Under the pieces are notes generated by a model that did no database searches, was not told the DNA's origin, and worked only from the letters and a program-made list of their open reading frames with translations. From Camarhynchus parvulus (lineage: Eukaryota; Chordata; Aves; Passeriformes; Thraupidae): a stretch of 64,000 nucleotides of DNA. Location: NCBI RefSeq assembly GCF_901933205.1, contig NC_044601.1:44675376-44739375 (forward strand). Reading direction: 5' to 3'. Position 1 is the first letter of the stretch. Each line of letters starts with the position of its first letter. The position numbers were made by a program, and so were the translations under genes. Shown here piece by piece: positions 43,601 to 51,200 of the stretch.

Positions 43601-46600
43601 GCCTGCAACAGGGTGGTTCAGGACAATGACTCAGAAAATACTGACCCTCACATTCCAAGTCAGTGGTTATAACTTCTAATACTAGTTTGGTGGCCTAGGA
43701 AATCATCATAGTTTCAGTTTGATTCACAGTGTGTACCTATCCACAGAATGTAGCCAAATCAACAAGCAGCCCATTATCAATATGGAGAACATTTGGTCAG
43801 CATGTAAGGTCACTTTTATTCTGCTTATGCCCTGGTATTCTCAGAAGTGGTTCACTCAAGACAGAGGTCTGATCCAGTGGTGGGAAACGATGATAAAACT
43901 GAGATGCAAAGTTTACCTGTCCTGGGAGTGATAGGCAGAGCTAATACCTTAATTCACAGGCTAAGACTGGTGCTATAAAGAAAGCCTTGTTTTATTTTAA
44001 AGACTCAACTAACATATGAAGGCCAAGGCAAGCATTTTGCCTTACAAATTTATTTGTTCCATCTCTATTTCCACGTAACTGGAAAGAACAACAGCTTTGT
44101 ACTGAACAAGGCTTTGAAGGGAAATTATTCATGTCTTTAAGGGCAGCACCGCCACCTGGTGTTGCAGATGAGCCAATTTAGGTCCTGTGAATCTTTCTAA
44201 CAAAAAAACAAAATCTCCCACCTCACCTGCATTCTGCCATTCCCTGGGATTCTGGTTTCCTTTGTACTTCATTTTTATTAAATGGAATCCAAATTACTTC
44301 TAGGCAGCCATCTTCCTACCAACAAGCAATTTTCAAATTCCAAATTAACATATTTTCAATTCCTATCTTCTTGAACAAAAGCATTTTGGTACACAAAATA
44401 CAGTCTTGCTCTTTCCCATACATTTTTCAACAGTGAAGTTTGCGAAACTCATTCATACCTGGATTCTAAACTGAGGTTACAGTGAAGACAATAAAGCATG
44501 TCTTACATGGACACAGTAAACGAGTCTGTGTCTGGGATAGCACATCACTGCAGCAGAGAAATGGAACTGACTTTAAATCAAAAAATATTTCTTTTGCCCT
44601 TAAAAGTAGCTTCACAACATAGTTTGTGTACCAACAGTTCTAGAACTACGTTTGAAACACAGAAATAAAAGAGCATTTCCTTATCACAAGGAACTCACTC
44701 TAGCTATAATCACCAGTTAGTACAGACAAGGCTGTATGTGCAACCAGACAATTGACAGCCACAGAGCAGACGTCTGCAGGGCTGTCTCCTCTCTGAAAAT
44801 GCTAATACAGCTGACACCGTGCTAACTTGTTTTCTCTTTCCTGCGAACACAAAATGAAAATGCAAAGCAGTTCTTTGAAAATCGTGGAATAGACATCTGC
44901 TCTGGCTCAAGACCATCAGCAGAGGAGCAGCAAGAACTGTGCCTGCCAAACAGACACAGAAGGTCTTGCCAGGCCTGGAGAAAGCCAAACATGGACTGTA
45001 GCAGCACCAGCACAACGGTTTTTTTCTACAGTGGATTTCTATTGGCTATGACACTTGCCAAAATAAGAACTCATTTTCACCTGGAGGTGTGACTAGTTCA
45101 AATGCATCCCAGGGCACAAATCTGTGGCTCCAGCCCAAAATACATGGCATGAGCAGTCCTATTGACAGCAAAGTGTAACAAGGTATTAACAGTCTCTGCA
45201 GGATCCAAGCTACATACATAAGGACCCGCTAGCTGTTTCTCATCCATGTAGAGCCTAATTCCCACCTAAATGCTCATAGGCAAATAAAGAAAACAAACTA
45301 GTGCATAAAAACCAGACTGATTATTTTGTCTGTCCTCCTGCCTGACAAAAACCCCTGAATTTCAGCTGATGATTCTTCTTACAGCCTCATAAACTGTGTT
45401 GCAAATAACAACCACAGTTCAGGGGCCCAGTAATGAAAACAGACTATATATTATGGAGTCTCCAAAACACCTGTGGTACAAAACAAAATTAAAAAAAAAA
45501 TCCATCTTCAGCATGGAAAAATGCTTTACAAGATGCTTTGTCTTTAATGCAGTCACCAAAAAGACAGTGGAATGTCATTTCAAATGTAATGTAGACAAAT
45601 AATTTAGCTATAAAATTTGCACAGCAGACCTCAGTACCATGTGTAGATACAGTTTAACATATAACTTCTTGAAAATAAAAAGTTTAGCTTCATTCCCGCC
45701 ACTTCCTAAAAAAAAAAAATCTATAATTCAAGAAGAAACTGCAAAACCCTGAAGAAAATTTCCTCTTTAAAAAATGTCTTTAAATATCATTGTCCTGTAA
45801 TACTTATAGAAGAGCTTTTTTTTTCACACTGCAGTACTGTTACAACAATGTCAATGAAGACATCAGTCAGAGACAGTCACACACTTTGGATTTTGTGAAA
45901 GAAAAAAATTAGCTAGTAGACACTGAACATTAAGTAAACAAGCAAATTCTAACTTGTTTCTGTCCTACGGCTTTGAATACATATGACTAATTTTTAAGAC
46001 GTTGAGTGCTTTTTGATATAGAAGCTCAGAAGCATATTGTTTCATACCCTTTTTTATTTTGAAGAACTTACAGATGGTAAGGTAACCAAAAATGACCTCT
46101 CAGGCTGCAATTAATTAGACAAAGTGGAGACAAGAAACAAACTTTTCTCACCCAGGCTATGCTCCTCTTTTTTGCCTCTTTTCCCATTTTGAGCTATCCA
46201 CATAGGCTGAAGAAAGAAGAGATCTTCGACCTAATGAAGAGAGAAAACACTATGTAAGCTGGGTTGCTTACATAGCTCTACACAAACATTTTATTAGGTA
46301 CCACCTTCTTTTGTCGTATTTGCTAAGTGGAATGCATTAACTGTCTTTATGTCAGTAATTCAGATTCTTTATATGTGAATCAACTATTACATTGTAATAT
46401 TTAAAACTGAAAAGCTTTCCCCAAAAGTTTTTTTTTCAGCATGAAACATGTATTTCCAAATCTAAACTCCGTATTCAAAAAAATAACAAATTTGTAAAGG
46501 TAGAAAAAACCCTCAATAATAAAAGCAACTTCTTCGTGCCCACAGACCTTTTTCATCACATGTCAGCAATTAGCTAAATGTAGGTTAGAAACATGAGCAA

Positions 46601-48100
46601 AAAGAAAAAAAAAACAAACCCACACAAACATGCTTTTCTGTTGTTGCTGAATGGCTATTTCCACCTACAAAGGCATGTCTCACTGAAAATACTTTCATTT
46701 TTATAATTGCCAATCTTCCATCTCCTATGAACTGTAGACTCACAGAAATATTTGTGAAAGCTCTTTCCAAACACACTTTGTACCACAAAAACTACTCAAG
46801 ATGCCGTGCTAGCTTTTGAAACAAAACAGAAAATGCTTCAGCTGGAAGAATTTGTGTATCAGTCATAGATGATAAGGTCTTGAAAATGCATGAGGAACAT
46901 AAATACTGGATAAAACTCGCTGAAGAAGATACAGAAATACATGAAGAAGGTCGCAGGAATTAACGTTATGAAATAATATTTTAAAAATAGATACTACAAT
47001 GCTACACAGAAATCTTAGCAACTACTTCAAAGCCTTTATCTAAACATCTAACTGCTAGCACTAAAAGTTTCGTTTTGGTTGTGAAACAATTTTTCCTTCT
47101 TATCACCTTTCTGACACAAAATTATACCCACACATCCTGCACTGAACATCTCATGAAACTCTCATCAAAAAGATTCAGTACACAGAATTCCACAGTCAGA
47201 CTTCAAAATTATGTACAACACTTGACCAACGGTTAGAAAATAATAATAATTTAAAAAGGTATTTCTGGTTGGTTGGTGGCACTTCCTTTAGCAGTCTTTT
47301 CCTTATGTTGATAAAAAAGGCACACAAAAGATTCAGGAGGTTTGATGTGGCAGGTTTTGGGTCTTTTATTGCCGGCTTTTTCCCTACGCATAAACAAAAA
47401 GTCATTCATTCATTCACAGCTCGGGATGTCACTAGCAAGCACGAGGCTTTCCAGGCCTTTTCCGCAGCACAGGCCCCGCGTGTGCCAGGCCCGGAGCCAG
47501 GGGGCTCGGCCGGGCCGCGCGTCTGCAGCCACCGGGAGACACAGAGACACGGGTGCTCGCCGAGGGCGGAAAGCGCAGCAGGCACCCACCACCAGCACAG
47601 TGTGCCCAGCATTACTGGGCTGAGTTCTTCCCCAAGGTCAGGTCTTCGGCTTTTCCAAAACACCAACCTTGGTGGCGCCTCTGTCACGGCCAGTACCAGT
47701 TTTCCTGAACACGCACTGCCGCGGGTTTGGCGGCCTCCCGTGCAATTCCGCGTGGCTTGCCCTAACCCAAAAAGGCAGGTCCTACCATGTCGAGCTATGA
47801 AATCGACTCCGGGAATTGCCTATTAAAAAACAAACTCCCAACAGTCTCCTGCACTACATACTAGCAATTAAACGTCTTCTGACCTATCTCCAAATCCACA
47901 CGTGCACACAGATGAAGAGCGAAAGGTGAGTGAAGTCCCTACGCAGCACCCCGTCCCTGCTCATGCTCCCCACCGCAGCCAGCGGCAACCACGGCGGCCA
48001 GCGCCGCGCCCCCCGCCCCGCCAGCTGCGCACCGACCTGGGGCCGCACCGAGGGCGCTCCCGCTGCAGAGCACGGCGCGCCGGAGCACGGGGGCGGCCAT
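5519..48100 (-). CDS. MRPS27: MRPS27, mitochondrial small ribosomal subunit protein mS27 (11 coding exons)
   Basis: This is a PPR-type protein of the mitochondrial ribosome small subunit, reported to associate with 12S rRNA. Coding exons, 5' to 3': 48100-48037, 46206-46152, 40581-40511, 38607-38549, 17447-17333, 16856-16778, 15509-15394, 13903-13801, 11643-11501, 10002-9847, 5758-5519. Every intron is GT-AG and the phases agree from exon 3 onward. The product is about 399 residues if one extra base in exon 2 is discounted (the human protein is 414). It has a short N-terminal targeting region, a PPR-like helical pair near residues 126-160 ([14 protein letters not shown] then [13 protein letters not shown]), an acidic variable linker near 280-310 and a charged C-terminal helix ending KASA. 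Identification rests on strong recalled similarity to human MRPS27 throughout, including [10 protein letters not shown] and [10 protein letters not shown]. Oddities are the exon 2 frameshift and two possible exon 1 donors. Confidence 0.95.
5859..5934. repeat. Compound triplet repeat (TTA)n (GTA)n (GCT)n
   Basis: Uninterrupted triplets run TTA, then GTA, then a short GCT block. The array lies about 100-176 nt upstream of the MRPS27 exon 11 acceptor. On the transcribed strand it reads (TAC/TAA)n and so contains several matches to the branch-point consensus. Confidence 0.9.
9050..9154 (+). other. Exon-like open segment antisense inside MRPS27 intron 10 (unverified)
   Basis: The plus strand has an acceptor-like TTTCTTTAG before 9050 and a perfect donor CCAG|GTAAGT after 9154. 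The 105 nt between are open in phase 0 for 35 codons, beginning [17 protein letters not shown] do not recognise the peptide and found no partner exons. It could be part of an antisense transcript or a chance pseudo-exon. Confidence 0.2.
9214..9275. repeat. 10-bp perfect inverted repeat followed by an 18-bp tandem duplication
   Basis: AAAATTAGCT (9214-9223) and AGCTAATTTT (9229-9238) form perfect arms around a 5-base spacer. Two near-identical 18-mers follow directly, both starting AGATGATCAAAT (9240-9257 and 9258-9275). Confidence 0.8.
9847..10002 (-). CDS. MRPS27: MRPS27 coding exon 10 (variable acidic linker)
   Basis: 156 nt, both ends phase 0, acceptor TGTTCAG, donor TCAAG|GTAAGA. It encodes [14 protein letters not shown], a Glu/Lys-rich low-similarity stretch, then [16 protein letters not shown], which returns to clear homology. 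Confidence 0.95.
10003..11500 (-). other. MRPS27 intron 9
   Basis: 1.5 kb. No feature beyond short chance open frames. Confidence 0.7.
11501..11643 (-). CDS. MRPS27: MRPS27 coding exon 9
   Basis: 143 nt, acceptor TATCACAG, donor GGCT|GTAAGT. It encodes [19 protein letters not shown] then [17 protein letters not shown], ending in phase 0. Confidence 0.95.
11644..13800 (-). other. MRPS27 intron 8
   Basis: 2.2 kb, AT-rich. I see nothing specific in it. Confidence 0.7.
13801..13903 (-). CDS. MRPS27: MRPS27 coding exon 8
   Basis: 103 nt, acceptor ATTTGCAG, donor CTTG|GTAAGT. It encodes [20 protein letters not shown] then [14 protein letters not shown], nearly identical to the human segment. Confidence 0.95.
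13904..15393 (-). other. MRPS27 intron 7
   Basis: 1.5 kb. It contains a small direct repeat of CTGACTGAGCCCC (14736-14748 and 14753-14765) and a short (CTTT)n tract at 15220-15239. Nothing else is evident. Confidence 0.7.
15394..15509 (-). CDS. MRPS27: MRPS27 coding exon 7 (PPR motif, second part)
   Basis: 116 nt, acceptor CTCCATAG, donor ACG|GTAAGC. It encodes [16 protein letters not shown] then [18 protein letters not shown], finishing the PPR helical pair begun in exon 6. Confidence 0.95.
15510..16777 (-). other. MRPS27 intron 6
   Basis: 1.3 kb. No recognisable feature. Confidence 0.7.
16778..16856 (-). CDS. MRPS27: MRPS27 coding exon 6 (PPR motif, first part)
   Basis: 79 nt, acceptor TTTTTTCAG, donor GAAG|GTAAGA. 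It encodes [19 protein letters not shown] plus IKQKKYE. The P-D-x-x-T-[FY]-N start is the canonical first helix of a PPR unit. Confidence 0.95.
16857..17332 (-). other. MRPS27 intron 5
   Basis: 476 bp, the shortest intron of the gene. No recognisable feature. Confidence 0.75.
17333..17447 (-). CDS. MRPS27: MRPS27 coding exon 5
   Basis: 115 nt, acceptor CCTCTTTAG, donor ACAAG|GTAAGT. It encodes [18 protein letters not shown] followed by [17 protein letters not shown], one of the most conserved stretches of the protein. Confidence 0.95.
17743..17757. repeat. A15 homopolymer
   Basis: Fifteen A's in a row inside MRPS27 intron 4; no adjacent retroposed gene was recognised. Confidence 0.9.
18171..18265 (-). 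mobile_element. Possible decayed CR1 LINE fragment
   Basis: The plus strand reads GGCAACCCACTCCAGTGCTT followed by GACCA, a pattern resembling the reverse complement of the CR1 3' region (GGCA-CC-TCCAGTG-TTGACCA). The match is short and diverged, with no preserved 3' 8-mer end. Confidence 0.25.
19636..19683. repeat. (TG)24 dinucleotide microsatellite
   Basis: 24 perfect TG units in MRPS27 intron 4. Its six-frame translations give false His-Thr repeat peptides. Confidence 0.97.
27240..27375 (+). mobile_element. CR1 LINE 3' fragment
   Basis: The segment contains typical CR1 3'-end blocks in sense order: CATTTGGACAATGCTCTCAG, GTGTGATTCTTGGGGTGTCC, CCAGGAGTTGGGCTCAATGA and CCCTTCCAACTCAGCATATT, ending TTCTATGATAA, which is the degenerate terminal 8-mer. 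It is a 5'-truncated copy inside MRPS27 intron 4. The 5' boundary is approximate. Confidence 0.85.
28066..28088 (+). other. G-rich tract with quadruplex potential
   Basis: Successive G runs of 4, 5, 2 and 6 with single-base spacers. It satisfies a relaxed quadruplex pattern if the long runs supply extra tracts. Confidence 0.4.
29006..29083. repeat. A17 run followed by imperfect CCAA/CAAC repeats
   Basis: Seventeen A's (29006-29022) lead into interrupted CCAA, CAAG and CAAC units. This is simple sequence; the Lys/Gln-rich open frame across it is an artefact. Confidence 0.8.
32703..32975 (+). mobile_element. Possible solo LTR (weak)
   Basis: The stretch starts near TGTTGCTGGCC and reaches AAAACA near 32975. 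It contains a TATA-like CTTATAAAAGG near 32865-32875, with C/T-rich sequence (CACTCACTCTCTCC) downstream, a layout seen in U3-R regions. No target-site duplication was confirmed and no internal retroviral sequence was recognised. It could equally be unique intron sequence. Confidence 0.22.
38549..38607 (-). CDS. MRPS27: MRPS27 coding exon 4
   Basis: 59 nt, phase 0 to phase 2, donor TACAA|GTAAGC. It encodes [19 protein letters not shown], and the last two bases join exon 5 to make Lys. It is followed by the 21.1 kb intron. Confidence 0.94.
38608..40510 (-). other. MRPS27 intron 3
   Basis: 1.9 kb. It contains the exon-like 66-nt segment at 39519-39584; otherwise nothing is recognised. Confidence 0.7.
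39519..39584 (-). other. Candidate in-frame cassette exon of MRPS27 (unverified)
   Basis: This 66-nt segment in MRPS27 intron 3 is bounded by GCATTTTCAG| and GCAG|GTAAAG on the minus strand. It is open in the frame of exons 3 and 4, both of which meet it in phase 0, and would insert 22 residues (beginning [13 protein letters not shown]). The recalled human protein has no such insert, so it may be a lineage-specific alternative exon or chance. Confidence 0.25.
40511..40581 (-). CDS. MRPS27: MRPS27 coding exon 3
   Basis: 71 nt. The acceptor follows a strong tract (TTTCTGCTTTCTCCAG) and the donor is CCCGG|GTAAGG. It encodes [15 protein letters not shown] followed by VSSLTVAR, closely matching human. 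It begins by completing the Ala codon from exon 2 and ends in phase 0. Confidence 0.93.
40582..46151 (-). other. MRPS27 intron 2
   Basis: 5.6 kb. The only specific signal found is a CTCF-like motif at 44149-44162. The open frames here show no recognisable protein. Confidence 0.7.
44149..44162 (-). promoter_or_regulatory. Candidate CTCF core motif
   Basis: CCGCCACCTGGTGT on the plus strand matches 13 of 14 positions of the reverse-complement CTCF core (SYGCCMYCTRSTGG). It lies about 4 kb from the shared promoter, inside MRPS27 intron 2. Motif matches alone often are not occupied. Confidence 0.35.
46152..46206 (-). CDS. MRPS27: MRPS27 coding exon 2, frame broken by a 1-base insertion
   Basis: The acceptor is a good pyrimidine tract ending TTCAG and the donor is CTGG|GTGAG. 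The first part reads [11 protein letters not shown], matching the start of human exon 2. After an A6 run (T6 at 46168-46173 on the plus strand) the homologous continuation KEEHSLA lies in the next frame, while the original frame meets a TAG. The exon is 55 nt; 54 nt are needed to fit the flanking phases. A run of five A's would restore agreement. A sequencing or assembly homopolymer error is the most likely cause, but a real lesion cannot be excluded. Confidence 0.85.
46207..48036 (-). other. MRPS27 intron 1
   Basis: 1.8 kb. Its 5' half, from about 47440, is GC-rich and belongs to the CpG island. The plus-strand open frame at 47269-47826 is most likely a by-product of high GC content. Confidence 0.65.
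48011..48020 (-). promoter_or_regulatory. GC box (Sp1/KLF-type)
   Basis: CCCCGCCCCG on the plus strand, i.e. GGGGCGGGG on the minus strand, about 155 bp upstream of the PTCD2 start codon and just past the MRPS27 exon 1 donor. Confidence 0.5.
48037..48100 (-). CDS. MRPS27: MRPS27 coding exon 1 (start codon, mitochondrial presequence)
   Basis: The start codon at 48100-48098 sits in an excellent Kozak context (GCGCCATGG). The N-terminus [14 protein letters not shown] is Ala- and Arg-rich without acidic residues, as expected for a mitochondrial presequence. The donor used here is CCAG|GTCGGT, ending the exon at 48037 in phase 1, which makes an Ala codon with exon 2. A second phase-1 donor, CTGCG|GTGGGG, would end the exon at 47974 and add 21 residues. 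The start is well supported; the exon end is not. Confidence 0.75.
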
Positions 48101-48171
48101 GGCGCCGAGGCCGGAGGAGGCGGGCGGCGGAGCGGGGGCCTGCGAGCGCCCGCCCCGCGGGCTCGGCCGAG

Positions 48172-48181
48172 AGATGGCGGC
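48172..48181 (+). promoter_or_regulatory. YY1-like motif overlapping the PTCD2 start codon
   Basis: AGATGGCGGC fits the extended YY1 element (AANATGGCGGC-type), with its ATG coincident with the preferred start codon at 48174. This placement is common in promoters of ribosomal and mitochondrial genes. Confidence 0.5.
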
Positions 48182-48279
48182 GGTGCTGGCGGGCGGCTCC
48201 GGGCGGGCGGCGCGGGAGGTGGCGCGGTGCTCGGCGGTCCGCCCGGCTGCTTCGGGCGGCTGGGGCTGCGCGCCCGCAG
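48174..48279 (+). CDS. PTCD2: PTCD2 coding exon 1 (presequence)
   Basis: 106 nt ending CGCAG|GTACCG, phase 1. It encodes [20 protein letters not shown] and 15 further residues, with several Arg and a single Glu. The frame is open further upstream to the ATG at 48099 (GCGGCCATGG), so a longer form is possible. Confidence 0.85.
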
Positions 48280-51200
48280 GTACCGCGGCTTGTGCGGCGG
48301 GGGTGGGCGCCGGGATGCCCGCCCGGGGCGCGGAGCTGCCCGCTGTGTGCGGAGCTCCCGGAGTACTGCAGCTCCCGGCAGGCCCGCCCGCCGCTGCCAG
48401 CTGTATGCCTGACGGGAGCTGTAGTTCCTGAGCGGGTGCCCTGCTCGGCGCGCGGTGTTGTGTCGGGGGGCGCCGCGGATTGTGCTGCGGTGGACAGGCC
48501 GAGCTGGCGCGGCGGAGGTGCACCCCGGGGAGAGACGGCGTAACAGAATCGGTGCAGCAATCACATAATGGCCTGGCTTGGAAGGGACATTAAATATCAT
48601 CCACTGCGAATCGCGTGCCACGGGGACACTTCCCACTAGACCACATTACTCAGAGCCAGCCTGGCCCTGAGCATGTCCAGGAATGCTAGATCCACAGCTT
48701 CTCTGAGCAAATTATTCCACTGTCTCACCACCCTCCCAGTAAAGAATTTCTTCTTCATCTTTTACCTAAACCTTTTTTCTAATCAAAGCCTTTGGCTCCA
48801 GTCAAAGGCCATTCCCACTTGTCCTAGCAGTACATGCCCCTGGGTATGTTCCACTCCAGCTCTCTTGCAGGCCCCACTGAAAGACTGCAGTAAGGTCACC
48901 CCTGAGGTCAGTGTAAGTCAGCATATCCCCTGCTTGTACTGTCAGGATATGACATAAAAAACAAACAAACAAACAAACATGCAGCTTCATAAATGTGTAT
49001 CTGTTCTGGGAGGGTGACAGCCTTATGCATACCCTGTGATTCAGAAATAAGGAGAAAGGGGCACATGGAAAAGAGGTATATGGCAGAGTGCTCTCTAGCC
49101 TAGGCCCTGGCTGGGCTCTTGTCCTGCTGTGCCAGCAGAGCTGAAAGTTTCGCTCGGGTTACACCTCTGTTATACGCCTCAGAGACATGGAGAACCCTCT
49201 CTCTGAGTGGAGTTCTGCCCATTCTCTCCAGGGACTGGCCATGTAGAGGGTTGCAGTGTGCCTGATGCTAAGCAGTTTGGTTGGTTGAGTTCTCTAGGCT
49301 AGTCTGCACCGCCTGCACTTGCCAGCTCTCATATCCATCTCCCTCTTTTTCCTTTGGCAGTCCCTTTGGTTTTTTGAAACATTTCTGTAACACTGTAAGG
49401 TACGTGTCTAAGGAAGCAGTACAATTCAGCAAATTGAATTCAAGAAAAATAAAATTCTGGTGCCCTAATCTCTCTATTGACACTGATTGTCCATGATGTG
49501 TGGGGCACTAGTACCACCCCAGACACCAACATGATTTCTGCACCAGCTTTGGAGAGGCCCATGACAAGAATGGTCTTTCAGTGCTAGACCAACAGAGGTC
49601 TGTGGGAAGGAAATGGCAGTGTAATACAGGTCAATTTCATGCTGAATAAAATGTATTTGTTTACCCATTGGAACTGTTTCAATTAAATTTAATGGATAAA
49701 TGTGCCATTTAATCGATTTTTTTCTTCAGGTTTTATGAAGCGTGTCATTATCATGCTTCACTTGCTTAGAAAATGAGTGTTTTTATTTACATGGCCAGTT
49801 ACGTTTTCCTAGGGATATGCAGAATGAGAATAAACAACCTAACTCAGTTCAATACTTGCTTTTGTGCTTTCATGGTTAGAATAATTCCTTATAAGCCAAA
49901 ACCTTAAAATATTAGATTGTAACAGTGTAAGCTGTTATTGTGACACTCTAAGTCAATGGTTTCAAATAAAAATCCTCTGGACACCTGTTTTTGTGTCAGC
50001 AAAAACTTGTCAAATAGCTTTTGCATGATGCTTGTTTTAAAGCAGCTTGCAACACAGTACAGTTAAAGTCAGCACCCAAAGTTAATTTTGACATTCTAGA
50101 CTCAGTGACTGTCTTACCTCTGACATCTGTACAGCAGCAGAACATTACTAGGTTTCCAGAGTGTTACTACAATCCAAATAATATACTTGTTGTTTTTATA
50201 AATTAAAAAAATAAGCTTTTTGTGACTTCCTACTGCACTGGGAGCTTCCAGAATGTTTCATTTTATAGCAGCACTTGTGGGGTAAGCAAATTGTGACACT
50301 ATTGAATTGTGGAAAACAAAGGAAAACAAGACAAATCCTTATAAAAGTGTAAAGGAGAGAGCAGGAATTTTGTGCAGAATCTTCTTGTACCTTGGCTTAG
50401 TGGAGAGGAATGTAGCCTCTAGTTTTTCTTTTGCACATCCCATAACTAGATACTTCTTCATCCTTGTACACATAAGCTCTGGAAAGCTGTGACATGTTAT
50501 TTGGGTTGTTTTGTCAGTAATGTGAGTAACTGCAGTTTTTGCAGTCTGTTTTTTAGTGTCCTATCCCAATGGTCTGGCATCACACAGTTGTCCATAATTC
50601 ACATGTGCTAGGTTCTGTACTATTAAATCATACAGTGTAACATAAAACCTGACCTTCCTCTTTTTTTCTTATGGCAGGGAAGCGGTATCTGCTAACAGAA
50701 GAAGATATAAAGTTACAAGAATTTCAGCAGATGAAAGTGGCAATTAGAAATGAGCTTCATGGCAATAAAGGTATACCATTTATTTCATAGTCACCACTTT
50801 AGCATTAGTCTTAGGAAACAGTCTAAGTCATAATAATATGACATCAATTGACCTCATTTAAAGAAACAGATTATGTCTTCCTCTTGCAAATATTTTGCAC
50901 CTAACATTATTGGAAGATCTGAGGCTTTGTAGAATGAAATGTAGTATTAGTTATGCTATGTTGAGAATACATGTTGAGAAGCTTTCATGTTTGTAAGGTG
51001 TTTACACAAGACCTGAAGTGTTTGTGCCCTCACTTTTCCAACTTTGTAAGATAGTCTAATAGAAAAAGCTATTTCAGTCTACAAACCTTGCTTCAAGTAT
51101 AATATCAGCGCAGAAAGTTAACACAAAGCTAAATAGTTACCTTACTATCCAGAAAAGGACTTTCACAGTATTTTTTTTTATTTGCTTCCTAAATTTTGTT

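Larger units (their letters stand above)
47440..48560. promoter_or_regulatory. CpG-island bidirectional promoter of MRPS27 and PTCD2
   Basis: GC content and CpG density rise sharply here against an AT-rich background, with the peak around 48000-48500. MRPS27 exon 1 starts to the left and PTCD2 exon 1 to the right. I see no TATA box; a GC box is present at 48011-48020. The MRPS27 start (48100) and the preferred PTCD2 start (48174) are 73 bp apart, so the two 5' UTRs must be very short or overlap. Exact transcription start sites cannot be read from sequence. Confidence 0.85.
48280..50677 (+). other. PTCD2 intron 1
   Basis: 2.4 kb. The first 280 bases are still CpG island and hold the inverted ZNF143/THAP11-like sites. 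A CR1 copy and an (AAAC)n tract follow. Confidence 0.75.

Noticed and set aside
46152..46206. Programmed ribosomal frameshifting as the explanation for the exon 2 break
   Set aside because: There is no classical slippery heptamer with a downstream structure that I can see, and the recalled human gene needs no frameshift. A homopolymer indel is simpler.
47269..47826. 185-codon plus-strand open frame near the promoter
   Set aside because: It spans an AT-rich to GC-rich transition with no conserved motif, and lies in MRPS27 intron 1. High GC lowers stop frequency, so long chance frames are expected.
47884..48636. 250-codon minus-strand open frame rich in Pro, Arg and Ala
   Set aside because: It is low-complexity translation of the CpG island; the true MRPS27 start lies in another frame of the same strand, and this frame runs into a CR1 at its upstream end.
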